64,000 bases of DNA from Gigaspora rosea (GCA_003550325.1 QKWP01000631.1:81646-145645); one strand, 5' to 3'. Shown: positions 1-11,754, counted from the first letter of the stretch. Translations and numbers: made by a program. Notes: a model not told the origin generated them from the letters alone.

Positions 1-335
1 GTAGCAACTTGGTAGTGTTTTTGTAATGAATTGTGTCGTTCTTTTAGTGAATAGACGGTATCCTTGTATATGTTCTTGTGGTAAAGTGATGGCGTTCTTG
101 TGGTGATTCGACGATGTTCTTGTGGTGATTATACAGCGTTCTTGTGGTAAAGTGACGATATAACTTTGATAGCGTTTTTGTACAAAATTGGTGTGAATTG
201 ATAGTATTTTTGTATGCATTCTTGTAGTGAAGTGATAGTGTTTTTGTAGTGATTTGATGGTGTTATTGTAGTGTTCTTGTAGAGCATTTTTGTGGTAAGT
301 TGAGTGTGTTTGTATGCATTCTTGTGGTAAAAATA
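1..335. repeat. degenerate minisatellite
   Basis: About ten imperfect copies of a roughly 30-base unit built on GTTCTTGTGGTGAAGTGA, with GTTTTTGTAGTGATTTGA variants. Read on the minus strand it is a CACAAGAAC/CACTA unit resembling the interior minisatellites at 13.6-14.1 and 57.0-57.7 kb (CACAAGCACCAATGACG). It is probably the interior of a similar element cut by the window edge. No protein is encoded. Confidence 0.6.
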
Positions 336-1110
336 ATATAATACCTACAGTACTATAAAAAAAAATAATTATATTATAAATTTATATTTTATTATATATT
401 AAAATAAATATTGTAATAATAAAATAAAAATAATTAGAAATTTAGCAATTTCCCAATGTAGTGTGTTTTTTTAATAAAAAAATATATACAAAACTATGAT
501 ATAGCTAATTTTTACAGATTTTTTAAAATTTTTTTTTATTGATAGCAGATTTTTAATAATTGATTTTTTAAAATATTTGAGCAAATCTGCACTATAAAAA
601 CTTTTCCGATGATAAAATTTTATACTATAACCGAGGTTAGGATTTTAATTTGCTTATTTTTTTTAATTTTTTGATTGTAAGGTGTAAATTTTGCATACTG
701 ATCTTATAAAAAGTCTTGCGTACAGCAATTAATAAAAAATTTGAAAATCACCTTACCTATCTATATGTTGTTCGGGGTCCTGGTATACCCAGAAAGTTTT
801 TTACTGGCGTAATTCTTGGGAGTTTGTATCTCAAGTCATGCAGCTGCTTCTATTATATTGGGTAAGTATTTTAAGCCTGAATGCTGCTACAACTAGCTGA
901 TTTCTTGCAACTTGAAGACCCAGGATTTAGCATTCTAAATTTGGAAATATATGAACAACTGAACTTTTTGCTATAGTGATGAGGTATTTAGGCATGTTTC
1001 GTCAAAGCTTTCAGTGCCGAGTATAGTTGGATAGTATCATAAGGCTTAGCTAATCCAATTTTTGTACCACTATATGAACTTATACTAGCTATACCCATAT
1101 TGGTGGTTCC
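336..1110. other. AT-rich intergenic DNA with a degraded repeat end
   Basis: No gene is recognised. The segment ending at 785 (CGGGGTCCTGGTATACCC) matches the right end of the short inverted-repeat element at 63740-63918, including the adjacent GTATA(T/C)CC target-like sequence, so an old, poorly preserved copy probably ends here. 800-1110 is slightly more GC-rich and may be another degraded repeat, but no protein family could be recognised in any frame. Confidence 0.4.
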
Positions 1111-1123
1111 AAATCCTCTTAAC

Positions 1124-1262
1124 TAGAGTTGCAAACATTAAAATATCAATAAACATATACTATGACTTTGACGTGACATATATGATGTGACGTTATATAT
1201 AAATTTTATATGACGTGAAGAGTGACGTACTACCTTGGACCTTCTAAATGTTTGTAGCTCTA
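1124..1262. mobile_element. hAT-like MITE with TGACGT words
   Basis: A 139-bp element with terminal inverted repeats TAGAGTTGCAAACATT and, inverted, TAGAGCTACAAACATT. It is flanked by a perfect 8-bp target duplication CTCTTAAC at 1116-1123 and 1263-1270. The interior carries several TGACGT/GACGTGA words in both orientations. An 8-bp duplication with TAG-starting ends is typical of hAT elements. It has no coding capacity, so movement would depend on a transposase encoded elsewhere. Confidence 0.85.
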
Positions 1263-1389
1263 CTCTTAACGTCTTAAGACTCCCATATGGGTGTACTACT
1301 GGTGTACCAGTGGTGCGCACAGAACTCCATTAGGTCTTAATACATACACACCTCTATGCTTCATTTAAATATATATTGTTAGATTATTA

Positions 1390-2320
1390 GGGGAGCACCA
1401 TTTATCATCTGATTTTTAGGTAGGGGGTGGGTCAGAAAATTATCAGATCCTAATAGCAAATAACTTTTGATTGGCTAAAATTATTAAAATTTTTAAAATT
1501 TTTTAAAATTTAACATTAAATAACTTTTGAACCAGTGATCCATTTTGGATGATTTTACTACCAAAATGTTCGTCTCAATGAGACGATTCCAACGAGTCTA
1601 AAATCATCAAAATCCAATCACAGGATCCCAAGATCATTATAGATTTGTCTGCTTTAATTATTTTATTTTCGTATATCAAAAATTATTATTAAAAATCTTA
1701 TAAACTTTAATATTAAATAACTCTTGAACCGTTTTGGATGATTTAACTACCAAAATGCTCGTCTCAATGAGACGATTCTAATGAACCTAAAATCGTTAAA
1801 TTCTGATCACGGGATCCAGAGATCGTTATAGATTTGTGTTATTTTAATATAATTTATTAAAAATAATACAAATCTATAACTATCTCTGGATCCCGTGATC
1901 AGAATTTACCGATTTTAGGTTCGTTAGAATCGTTTCATTGAGATGGGCATTTTGGTAGTAAAATCATCCAAAACGGATCACTGGTTCAAGAGTTATTTAA
2001 TATTAAAGTTATAAGATCTTTAATAATAATTTTTAATATATACGAAAATAATATAATTAAAGCAGACAAATCTATAACGATCTTGGGATCCTGTGATTGG
2101 ATTTTGATGGTTTTAGGCTCGTTGGAATCGTCTCATTGAGACGAACATTTTGGTAGTAAAATCATCCAAAACGGATCACTGGTTCAAAAGTTATTTAATG
2201 CTAAATTTTACAAATTTTTACAAATTTTAAAAATTTTAGCCAATCAAATCGCGGTATTTGACGATCAGGTAGGGGTTAGCCTCTTAGTAGCAAAAAATCA
2301 GATGATAAATGGCGCTCCCC
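1390..2320. mobile_element. 931-bp palindromic foldback element
   Basis: Nearly the whole element is one inverted repeat centred near 1850, with each arm about 450 bases. Ends are GGGGAGCACCATTTATCATC and the inverse of GATGATAAATGGCGCTCCCC. It is flanked by TTA on the left and TAA on the right, fitting a PIF/Harbinger-like TWA target. Within each arm is TCTCAATGAGAC, itself palindromic, and a GATCC-containing block. The arms are so similar that transcripts would form a long hairpin. A diverged relative forms the outer element at 48820-50843. Confidence 0.8.
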
Positions 2321-3049
2321 TAATTATGATCAGATTTTTAAAGAATATTTTTATATATAAATTTACATATAAATTCATACTAGTTTGGTACACTTTCTTT
2401 TTTTAACTACAGTGCAAAAAATCTTAAATTAGTAACTAAAAACTAATAATTTTTTGAAATTTTATAAAAAATTTTTTTTTCATAAAAATATGCAAACAAA
2501 CAAGCAAAACAAAACTATATATCTAATATAGCAAAATTTTATAATGTATTTCCTTTTAAATATACTAATAAAATTAAAATTTGGCCGCATATATATAAAA
2601 AACATAAATTTTAAGATATTAGCCAATCAAAATTTAGTATTTTGTCTCAAATTTGGCCACCTTTAAAAAAAAGTTGTTGGTTCACTGTATGAGTATAAAG
2701 ATCAAAGTCGTACTACGCTACTATTTTTATTTTTTATACTATACCTTGATACTATATATATATATATATAATATTACTCTTAGACACTTTTAAAGATTTT
2801 TGCAATACAAAATAAACTACTTGCTGATTTAAGGTGTCCCGCACTGTAATAATTTTCAAAAATTTATTATTGCTACTTTAATTGTTTTTTTAATAAATCC
2901 CATCTTCCTCTAAAAGGCAAATTCAAAGTTTTTCCACTATAAATATTATCATGTTGTCATACTATTGCCATGCGTACAACTGTAAATTACCCTAATATAC
3001 ACGTAAATAAATAATAATACAAAAAAGATAGAAAATGTATTGGACGATT
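2321..3049. other. AT-rich spacer downstream of VPS11
   Basis: Over 700 bases between the palindromic element and the VPS11 stop codon. It contains homopolymer runs and a short TA microsatellite near 2755-2770. No gene, tRNA or clear inverted-repeat element was recognised. The VPS11 3' untranslated region must lie at the right-hand end. Confidence 0.5.
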
Positions 3050-6000
3050 CTAATCAATCAATTTAGCAAAAGCCATTGTATTCTTTGAAAAGTAATCTGC
3101 CACAACGCTAAATCCGTCTTCTGCTTCATTTAACTATATTGTAATAAAGCGAATACGATTAAAAAAAAAACATCTATTTAATTTTATTCAAGCATAAAAT
3201 AATACCTTTTCGAAGAATGACTCATGTTTATCAGCATTAATCTCTTGTGCTCTTCTTTGATCAGAAATCAATCGATACGAAGGGGCACATTGCGGACATT
3301 CCCGATCTGAATCTGGTAGACATCTATTAAAGTACTAGGATGCTTAATAATTTTATATATTTTTTCATAGTATTTGCAAAATTAAAATAACGTTACAAAC
3401 CGTTGATGGTAAGAATGACGACATAAGAAATGGACAGCAGGTAAATCAAGTGTTCCACGACAACCAGAACATTTTGTAACTTGGAAAATGCGGGCACTAA
3501 AAATTAGTAAATTATAGTATTAAATATATTTTTGAGATGCATAATTTATGGAATTTTTGTGGATTGTGCTGAAATCGAATGTGTTGATGTTTTGACATAT
3601 TTCAATATGAATTTAAATGTCAGCATTAGAGTTAGCATCGCTAATAAAAACTATATATGTGGATTTTAGCGGGGTATATCAAACGGACTCCATCTGATTT
3701 CAGCATTATCCGCGACAATTAATGATGATAGAAATATAAATACACTGTTTTTAATTCATCAATTTCTTTTCTTTTTTTTTCAGTTTCCTCACGATAATTT
3801 TGTATCAACTTCCGATTTGCTTGAGCCTCTTTTCTTTCGCTTTCAATTCTTTTTCCCATGTATGTTTTGATCATTGCCAAGGTCGCTATAGAATTTCTAC
3901 TAAGAGCTTGAATAACTTGCAATGGTGGCAGTAGGTTATGAGAATCAATGTGATTAAGTATTTGTTCAAGTTCTGAAGTGGATATAGACAAAGTCTCTGA
4001 AGAGGAAAAATGTGCCAGAGCTATCAGATAAAGAGATTGATCTTGTGGGCTATAATAAGAAATTTTATTCATTTAATTATTCAATAAAGTAATTATATGA
4101 AAAAATCTGATAAACGTACCCATATGTCTTTAGAGTTTGCATTACTCTATCGGAGTCGTCCTTAGCCATATAAAATCTTAAAATTTCTTCATACATTTCC
4201 ATATGTTCATAAAGATAAATAATTCCTTCATCAAACTGGGCCAAATCACAGAGAATAAGTGCTTGATTTGAATCATAAGAGACCTGCCACGAAATAAATT
4301 ATATGAGTAAATTATTAAAATAATAGTCAAAGAAGCCGTTTACAACTCAAGCCCACTAACATCCTGGTTCTTTAGTAATTGTAAAGCCTTATCCTTCCTT
4401 AATAATTTCTCTTTAACACGTTCAGTTTCGGTAGAAACCGAAAAATTTCCTGGAGCACCATATTTTCTTCCTTTGGAATCTTTGCCAGAAACAACCGGCG
4501 GCAAATAGGCCTCTGACAAATAAAGCTCTAAAAGTGTGTTCCAAACAGCCTTTTTTTCTTCTACTTCAGAACCATAATCTCCAAAATCATTCTTTGATGC
4601 TACATCGTCTATATCAACAGTAAGCGTTTCGTGTTTTCGTAAAGTACTGAATCCTCCCCAACGTTTTTGTGAAACTTGTTCCAGGAATTGAATAAGGTAG
4701 TTTGGTTGGTCCACAAATAATGACATGAAACTTCGTACATGAGGTGGCTTGTACGAAGAAGTAGTAGGCCATTCTTTTGTTGGAGTTTGAGGACGTTGAG
4801 CGGTTAAAAATAAGTCACCGGTGCAAAGATCAATAAGGAGCTGGGTTGTGGGATATGGGAGGTGATTAAGGAGAATCTTTCCATATTTTTGCAAATTGCG
4901 ATTGGCCTATTATTGAAGTAATAATGTTTTAGAACGATAGAAGTTAAATACAAAAAAAAAAAGAACGGGGAGAGAGAAAACAATAATAAATAACGAAATG
5001 GAATATGATTAACCTCAATTGACCCTAATTTGCGAATGTATTCTAAAGCGTTTTCATAATCTTTAACGTCTTCGATCTGAATTTTTAAGTATCTACAACG
5101 GTTAAATAGTCATTAATATTATTATTTTATCTAATAATAAATGTGATACGAAGAATACTTACGAATCATGTTCACCAAATTTTTTTGCCAAATATACGGC
5201 GTGCTCATAATATCCGGCTTGTCGGCACACTTTAATAGCTGTCTCTATGTCAAAATTGAGTTCATTATCAGTCTACAAAATCAATAGATAAAATGAGTTA
5301 GTAAAGGAACGTTATAAATCAACTATAATATCCAGTCTTTATGTACCTTAATAAATTGATCGAGCCGTGCCACATCTTTTAATTTTGTATAACAATTTAG
5401 TAGCAGAGTAGTATGATCCGAATTAGCAAGACCATGGGAATGGAGTTCTTGGAGATAATTAACAAGGTTATGAATACGTTGGGCATCCAAAAACTATAAT
5501 ATATAATTTACACATTAGTTGAGAATCATCATTTTTTTTTATGTTTAATTTATCTTTATCATTACAAACCTTTCGAATAATATAAGATGGTTCTAGCTGA
5601 CCAATAGTTAGAATGTATTGTGCCATTGCATTATCATAATCCGCCTTACTAAAAATTATGTCAAATTTAGAATCATATCATATGGACAATAAATGTCGTA
5701 TACATTATAATCAGTGTTGGGCTCGCTTATAAGTCCAGTAAAATTGAACTGGAACTGGACTTATAGGTTCAGTGGTCCAGTTTATAAATCCAGTAGTCCA
5801 GTTTATAAGTCCATTAGAGCGGACTTTTGGTCCAGAACCCAACACTGATTATAATTATTTATTTTAATTACCTATATAAATGATCACCGTATCTCTTAAA
5901 TATATCAGATATACCTGCATCATCGTATTTTTGACTATGCGCAAGATTAATTGCTAACAAATATAAATTTTTTTTGAACAAAATTTCGAGTTTTGTCGGC

Positions 6001-7844
6001 GTGTCTTTTTCTTCAAGGCGATATAGCTTTTTAAAAATAAATTATATGAATAGAATGTTTATACATTTCCAACTAATTTATAACGTATATAATAAATTAA
6101 TAAACAAACCTTTCCTTCCATTCCAAGAATATATATACCACCCCATTCACAAATGATCATCCGAACGCCGTGAGAGAAAGTTCCAATATAAGAGATAAAT
6201 TTGTTCGCAGTGTCAAAAATAGTAACTTTTGTGAGTTCATAAGGAGCAGATTGCTTGCTTGTACTTCCGGAACCAATTGACAGTGCTGAACGTGTTGTTG
6301 TCGTAAGCCTTGTTGGCTGAGAAATTGGCGGTGATACGATAATGAGATTTGACTTGAACCAAGTTACTGATGACTTGGTACCTAATAGAACATATCGCAT
6401 TATACTTATGTACGACAAAGGTATATTTTATGAATGTAAAATAAGAAGGCATCCCTATTGATGCAATACCTTCATAAGCAAAACAAGGGCCTCGTCCTTC
6501 AGGTTCATAAAAATAAATCGCCTATGGGAAAAAATCAACTTGTAATTTAACTAAACTATTAAATAAAATCATCTGAATATATTAAGAAGATCATGCATAT
6601 TCAATACATTTATCCAACCTCATCCTTTGCGACAACCATTTCATGCGTCGTATCGCTCATTACTGCGCAGCCTAAATCAGCACCTTGTTCATCGAGGATA
6701 GTCTAAATATTGTGGTTATGGGTTAAATAATATTTTTGCATCATTTTCAGATCAATATTCAACTTACAGCAGGTGATCTGCTAGTCGTTACGTAAGTCAA
6801 AACTTTACTAGTAGTGACAATAAACAAGATAACAGTTTTATTGTATTCCCTAAACCCGAGACCTTATGTAAATTGATATGTTATTATATAGTTACTGATT
6901 GAGAACTGAAGATAAACGTTGGATAAAACTACCTGTTACAGGTTCGTCGCTTTCATGAATTATTTTTTGTTTTGTATATCTATCTCTGTATAAATCACCT
7001 TTGATCAATACTACTACACCATTAGCTAAACCTACTGCAATCTGACCCAAGTTTTCCAAAACAGCTAGTGCTGAAACGGGAAAGGGTTTTCCACCATGAT
7101 TTACTTTAATTGTGCGCTGACACGTAGGAGTTCCCTTGGATTTATCCAGCTTATCAAGGTCCCATAATTTAATAATGGGCGGATCCTCTTCCTATTGCAT
7201 TATTTATTAAATGTTTATAGTAGAATGACAAAATATCAAATAAAAAGAATTCTAAAGGCATACACCAATTGTCGACAAAATATTCTTTGGTTTCATTTGT
7301 TTCATATGTGACACTCGCCCTCCTTCATATGCCAAAAATGATTGAACGTTAAATGACCTGTCAACAATGTGCACATAGCCGGATGAATGTAATAATTATA
7401 AGATCATGTGCGTTTATACACGCACATTAAACTTAAAGTTAAGCATAACATTTCTTTCGAATTTTGAATAATAAACATGCTATCAAAACGTAAGACAAGG
7501 ATATCAGCTAAGATAATGTTGCCACGACCGCTGGTGTTCACTGACAGATCAGGCTTCTGTAAATATATGATAAGATATAAATTTAATTGTTTCACAAAAG
7601 GAAAGAACAAGAAGAATTGTAAATAGAACATTACATTAAAAATTGCAGGAGGTTTTGTAGGGTCATTTGGATCCTTTACTTGCTGTACGTCAAAGAAATT
7701 GAATTGGCGCCTGTGGATTTATTACGAAGAAAAGGTAGTTTTAGAAGGCAGTCTTCAAGCTTAGACGGGTTTCCTTATCTTATGCACTCACCATTGTTTT
7801 TGGTCGGTACTGTTCGATCGTGTATGGTGACTGTGAATGGACAT
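3050..7844 (-). CDS. VPS11: VPS11, HOPS/CORVET subunit with C-terminal RING
   Basis: Core subunit of the HOPS and CORVET tethering complexes for endosome/vacuole fusion. Twenty exons join in frame to 983 aa: 7844-7792, 7710-7635, 7556-7505, 7388-7264, 7191-6933, 6862-6768, 6702-6619, 6521-6470, 6381-6110, 6026-5872, 5648-5570, 5493-5347, 5272-5163, 5092-5014, 4906-4361, 4283-4120, 4049-3744, 3496-3401, 3323-3206, 3133-3050. The N-terminus gives WRQFNFFD and DPNDPTKPPAIFN, as in fungal VPS11; then a beta-propeller region (IIKLWDLDKL, HESDEPVTGLGF, LDEQGADLGCAV), an alpha-solenoid (LLIDLCTGDLF), a coiled coil (about residues 840-880) and a RING-H2-like finger with CSGC, CRHSYHQRC and CPQC. Length fits yeast and human homologues (about 940-1030 aa). 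The start is the ATG at 7844; a codon is split across intron 1 to make the conserved W. Intron 3 is AT-AC. Introns 10 and 17 hold transposable-element insertions. No break was seen. Confidence 0.95.
3545..3725. mobile_element. degraded MITE in VPS11 intron 17
   Basis: Intron 17 of VPS11 (3497-3743) contains GATTTTAGCGGGGTATA and TGATTTCAGCATTATCCGCG, matching GATTTTAGCAGGGCTTATA and ATTTCAGCATCATCCCCGAC at 61565-61655, with a matching GTGCTGAAATC block on the other side. It is therefore a shortened, diverged copy of the family at 61430-61672. The exons on both sides join cleanly, so the insertion sits entirely in the intron. Confidence 0.65.
5712..5847. mobile_element. hAT-like MITE in VPS11 intron 10
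   Basis: A 136-bp element with ends CAGTGTTGGGCTC and, inverted, CAGTGTTGGGTTC, flanked by perfect 8-bp duplications ATTATAAT at 5704-5711 and 5848-5855. The interior is a run of GTCCAGT/ACTGGAC and TTATAAGTCC words in both orientations. It lies inside the intron at 5649-5871 and leaves both splice sites intact. CAGTG ends with an 8-bp duplication indicate hAT. Confidence 0.88.
7389..7504 (-). other. U12-type AT-AC intron in VPS11
   Basis: On the minus strand the exon ends GCTG, the intron begins ATATCCTTG and ends ATTATTAC, and the next exon begins ATTCATCC. Joining gives A-D-S-S-G-Y-V-H-I-V-D, a normal VPS11 propeller segment. ATATCCTT matches the minor-spliceosome 5' site consensus RTATCCTT. 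No GT-AG alternative works: in the frame entering GYVHIVD there is a stop shortly upstream with no AG between it and the conserved residues. A strong U12 branch point (TTCCTTRAY) is not obvious; GCTTAAC occurs but about 50 nt upstream of the acceptor. Confidence 0.85.
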
Positions 7845-8394
7845 TTCGAATTTTTAAGTCCTTAAGGATTTAAGTCCCTTAATCACGCAGATTTATAAAG
7901 CGCATCTTGTGTAACACAAATAAGATACATATGTATTGGCTATCAATTCAAGTTCCTTACACTTTTTTTCCCAACAAAAAAAAAAAATTTTTTTTTAACG
8001 AAATGTTGCGCAAGAAAAGAGAAGTGTTTTTGTTTGATAAAACATTCTACCGTTACGAGAGGAAAAATACACGAATTGGATTTCCTCTGGGATTTGAAAG
8101 GCATCGGCAAATTGATGTTTTAACAGTATTGAGAGTGAGTTCTCACAATTATTTGTCGTTATAGTGTATCTGCATCAGTGCAAATAATTTGATAGAGAAT
8201 TGAAAACCTGTCGTGGTCAACTATTTTGATAGTTTGAACGTTTTCTTCGATGTTCCTGAAGCAAAACTCTATTCCTTTCTGCGTTAGAAGCACTGCAAAT
8301 GTGCAACTGGGAATAGGGACATTGTCCATGTTTCTTTATTGGTTAATTATGATGACGTAAATACTCACTATATATTTAATATTGTTATATTGCA
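7845..8394. other. VPS11 upstream region with short open frames
   Basis: Contains the VPS11 promoter and 5' leader. Open frames occur on both strands: a minus-strand 56-codon frame starting at 8330 (MDNVPIPSCTFAVLLTQ) and a plus-strand one starting near 8003 that could end at a GTGAGT at 8133. Codon use looks gene-like in places, so a small exon or unrelated short gene is possible, but no family was recognised and no convincing splice partner was found. Confidence 0.3.
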
Positions 8395-8520
8395 GATCTA
8401 GGATTGTCTAGAAAGACAATCTTACATCGCGGATTTAGGATTGTCTTTTCCTAACAGCTAAGACAATCTTATATAGCCGATCTAGGATTATCTAGAAAGA
8501 AAGATGACATCTCTTAAACG
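8395..8520. repeat. tandem hairpins of AGGATTGTCT / AGACAATCTT
   Basis: TAGGATTGTCT, a three-base loop and AAGACAATCTTA form a near-perfect hairpin at about 8401-8427. It is followed by a second TAGGATTGTCTT ... AAGACAATCTTA hairpin and a third, incomplete copy near 8488. The array lies about 550-670 bases upstream of the VPS11 start. It could be a word-array MITE remnant or a cluster of dyad protein sites; no target duplication was seen. Confidence 0.55.
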
Positions 8521-9684
8521 GTACGACGTCGCGAGAATTTTTTTGATGATCAAATAAAGTCGAACTTGCAAACGAAAAATTTTTCTTCATGAATGTTTAG
8601 TTACGTTTAAACAACAATAAAAGGTGTATATAATTTATTTAAATATTTATATATATATATTTAATTTCATGTAAAAATATTATATAGAATAATAAAAGTA
8701 AACATAACTGCCTTGAGCATTTATAGGATGAGAATTTGATTCTCATGTGGTCTGTCGAATAAAAAGAATCTGTCTATTTTACCGTTAATTGATAATGTTT
8801 TAGCTTACGCAAAAACATCCAAATATTCTAAAAATTCTAAATTTTTTTTTTAAAGATAATAGAAATTTATTTTCTTCATTAAATATTAATTATAATGCAA
8901 CTATATCTTTTCATATTAGGGCTTGGAACCATTATCGGTTTTCATATTAAATTTAACGGATGTCCGACGGATTTTACTATTAAATTTAGTATCCGGATTC
9001 GAGCTCTAATGCAAATAATGATATAGTTGTTCCTGTAAGTTATTGGACTGGTGGAGATTTAATTTTTCCATATTTTTTTAAAAAATTAAATTAATTAAAG
9101 GTGCAGGTATAATATTAATATTCAAATTTATTAGTTCATAGAAATATACCTGCTTAACCTTAGCGTTCTATTAATATTCAATGCTTTAGTTCTTGTAACT
9201 AATAATGTACAAAGTAGATTCTTCTTTTAATGTTCAAAAGTATAAGATAAATATTGGGCCATGAGTAAATATCTGGGCTTGTAGCTGGAAAAAAGGACGA
9301 AATCGACAATTTTTTTCAAAATTAATTTTTTTTTACATTTATTTAAAATACAATACTTGTATTAATAAATAGTTCTTTAAAGTTTGTAAGAATTACAACA
9401 CAAAAACTGATTTTCTGAAGATCTTTTGTCAATTGCCTATCTTTTATCAATTTGACATATTCAAAAAATAATATAAATATTTACTATTATATACCTAATC
9501 TTTCTCAAATAATATATTTAGAGTATAAAGAACATTTGAGTTACGGAAAGAGAAAACATGCTTTTTGAATATAACTTATATATAAATAACTAAAATCAAA
9601 TAACTAAAATACTTATTATTTTATTATCATTTGAATCGTCTTAATAAATTTAAAGTGTTTAATTACTTGGTAGTAAATACAGCT
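8521..9684. other. AT-rich intergenic DNA
   Basis: Mostly A/T with no recognisable gene. At 8918-9012 there is a short imperfect inverted repeat (TTAGGGCTTGGAACC against, inverted, TTAGAGCTCGAATCC) enclosing ATCCGGAT-type words, probably a roughly 95-bp hAT-like MITE, but no clean target duplication was found. Nothing else was recognised. Confidence 0.4.
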
Positions 9685-10585
9685 GCCTACCATATTATTG
9701 TGGCATTTTTTAAAAATTTATGCAGAGCTAAATATATAAGATATTAGGCTAAAAATTAAATTATAAATTCTTTAAATCTATACCTTTTAAATAAAAAAAA
9801 GTTTAAAAAATTTTATGCTACAGTTTTTAAAATAATTAAATTTAAGTAAAATTTTAGATTTTTAAGTTTGACCGGTTTTTATTGTTGTACAAAATTAATT
9901 AAAAAAATAACTGCATAGTAAAAATTAATTTTTTATTAAGCTAATTGTACTTCAAAAATAAGCAAAAATTATTCAGCATAACAAATTATATATAATCCCA
10001 AAATTTTTTAAAATTTTATAAAAATTTAATATAGTTATTTTTTCTAAATATAAAAATGCAATTTTTAATTCAAAATTATATCAATTACCAAATATAGTAA
10101 TTTATTACTATATATAGAGGTCGGCTAAAGCGGAGTGAAATTTGGTTAGGGTTAGGGTTACCTTTTTGATGCTATTATTATTAGAAGGTTATATAGGTAT
10201 CAATAATGTAATTTATGCAGTGTGTAGATCATATATTGAATTAACTCCGCTTTAGTCGACCTCTATATATAGTAAATACTAAAATTTTTTAATTGCTAGT
10301 TTATTAATAAAAAATTTAAGTTTATCTATTACTATATTTAGTAATTCTGTTTATTATGAAAACTATATTAAAATTTAGAAAACTGGTCAAATGCAAAAAT
10401 TTAAAAATTTACTTAAACTTAATTATTTTAAAAACTGTAGCATAAAATTTTAAACTTTTTTTTATTTAAAAGGTATAGATTTAAAAAATATATAATTTAA
10501 TTTTTAGCTTGATACCTTATATATTTAGCTCTGTATAAATTTTTGAAAAGTGTCCACAATGATATGGTAGGCCACTGTATTCAAA
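9685..10585. mobile_element. 900-bp foldback element
   Basis: The left arm (about 9685-9890: TGCCTACCATATTATTGTGG, TTTAAATAAAAAAAAGTTTA, TTATGCTACAG) recurs inverted in the right arm (about 10365-10585). Arms are over 200 bases and roughly 85-90% alike by eye. The arms and centre are very AT-rich. A smaller MITE (10127-10263) is inserted near the centre. No protein is encoded. Confidence 0.7.
10127..10263. mobile_element. MITE with telomere-like words
   Basis: Ends GAGGTCGGCTAAAGCGGAGT and, inverted, GAGGTCGACTAAAGCGGAGT are almost identical and extend outward into TATATA, so a TA target is likely. Just inside the left end is GGTTAGGGTTAGGGTTACC. It is nested in the foldback element around it and is therefore younger than it. 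Confidence 0.75.
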
Positions 10586-11754
10586 AAGCACTATTTACAG
10601 ATTTTCTTTTCCTGTTACTCAAACTTAAACTATCAAGTTTACAGTATTTACTATTATACACAAGTACTTAAAATGAACTATTCATAAATATTTACTATGT
10701 TTATGATTCACTTTAGATTGTAAATATAAAGAGTATTTATTAATCAAAGAATTTAAATTAAACTATATATTAGAAAAATCTTTTTACTGCAGTTCTGTAC
10801 AAATTTGCAGAAGATTAAGTAATAATTAACAATTTTATACAACTCTTTCTAATAATCCCTCTTACCAACTTTTTTTATAAAATACTGACCTATGAAACTT
10901 TATAGTTAGTATATTTATATACAACAAAACTTCACCTAGTAACAGCTAGGAACTAGAATTTCAGATCAGATATTAAGAAGACTAAAATATAGTAAAAAGA
11001 TTTTTCTTTTTGAGCTTGCCTTCTTGGTAAAAGATTCCAGTACTATTAAAGATGTAGTAGAGTATAAAAACTCTAAAGTTATGTTAAAGTTACAGAAGCA
11101 CTAGCAAAAGTATACCTTTGGTCTAATTTACTACTCTATATAACGTATACACTTTTATAACCTTTTGCAAGTTGATATATTAATAATTTTCTATTAGTTT
11201 TTTCAAAATTTTTATCAAAAAGTAGGAATCCTAGCTTATTCCTCAAAAGATCAATAGTGTTTACTTCTTCCAAATCAAAAATGCATCTACTAAATTGGTA
11301 TCTGTATTACAAGTGAATTTGGGTATATATAAATAAATAATAAATGATATATTAGAAATTTTAGATGTAACAAAATTTCTTATATTGATATATGGTTTAA
11401 AACATAGTTTTTTACTTTTTATTAGTGAAACAAGTCGATCTTAAAAATTCGACTTGACTAAGTCGACTCAAGTTGATTATTTATTTCAGTTTTTAGCTAA
11501 AGTCGATTTTTTTTTAAAGTTATTATCACGTGAAAAATACACCAATCATATCACGTATCAAATATGTATTAGCTATACCCTCTATCACCCTCCTCTCATG
11601 TAAGATAATTTAATTGGCTGTTATAAATTTATATATCTAACATAAGACAATTAGTGACCCACTTCCCCCCTCAGGATATTACATAATATTTGTCACTACC
11701 CTAATAGCTTTTTTTCATTTGGCGCAGCTTCTTTATAATATTCTTTATGAAAAT
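10586..11754. other. AT-rich intergenic DNA with repeat remnants
   Basis: No gene recognised. 11425-11505 has GTCGAC words in both orientations (AAGTCGATCTTAAAAATTCG, TAAGTCGACTCAAGTTGA), resembling the word-array elements elsewhere. 11660-11705 has the inverted signature of the TWA-target MITEs (a C-run, then ATTACATAATATTTGTCACT). Both look like partial, aged copies. Confidence 0.4.

Noticed and set aside
12-335. CRISPR-like direct repeats
   Set aside because: Units are degenerate and adjoining, with no constant-repeat/unique-spacer pattern, and the window is eukaryotic.
800-1110. Possible eroded retroelement coding fragment
   Set aside because: No recognisable motif in any frame; all frames contain stops.
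8164-8330. Minus-strand 56-codon frame upstream of VPS11
   Set aside because: Codon use is plausible but there is no recognisable family, and VPS11 already has its complete N-terminus at 7844, so it is not an additional VPS11 exon.
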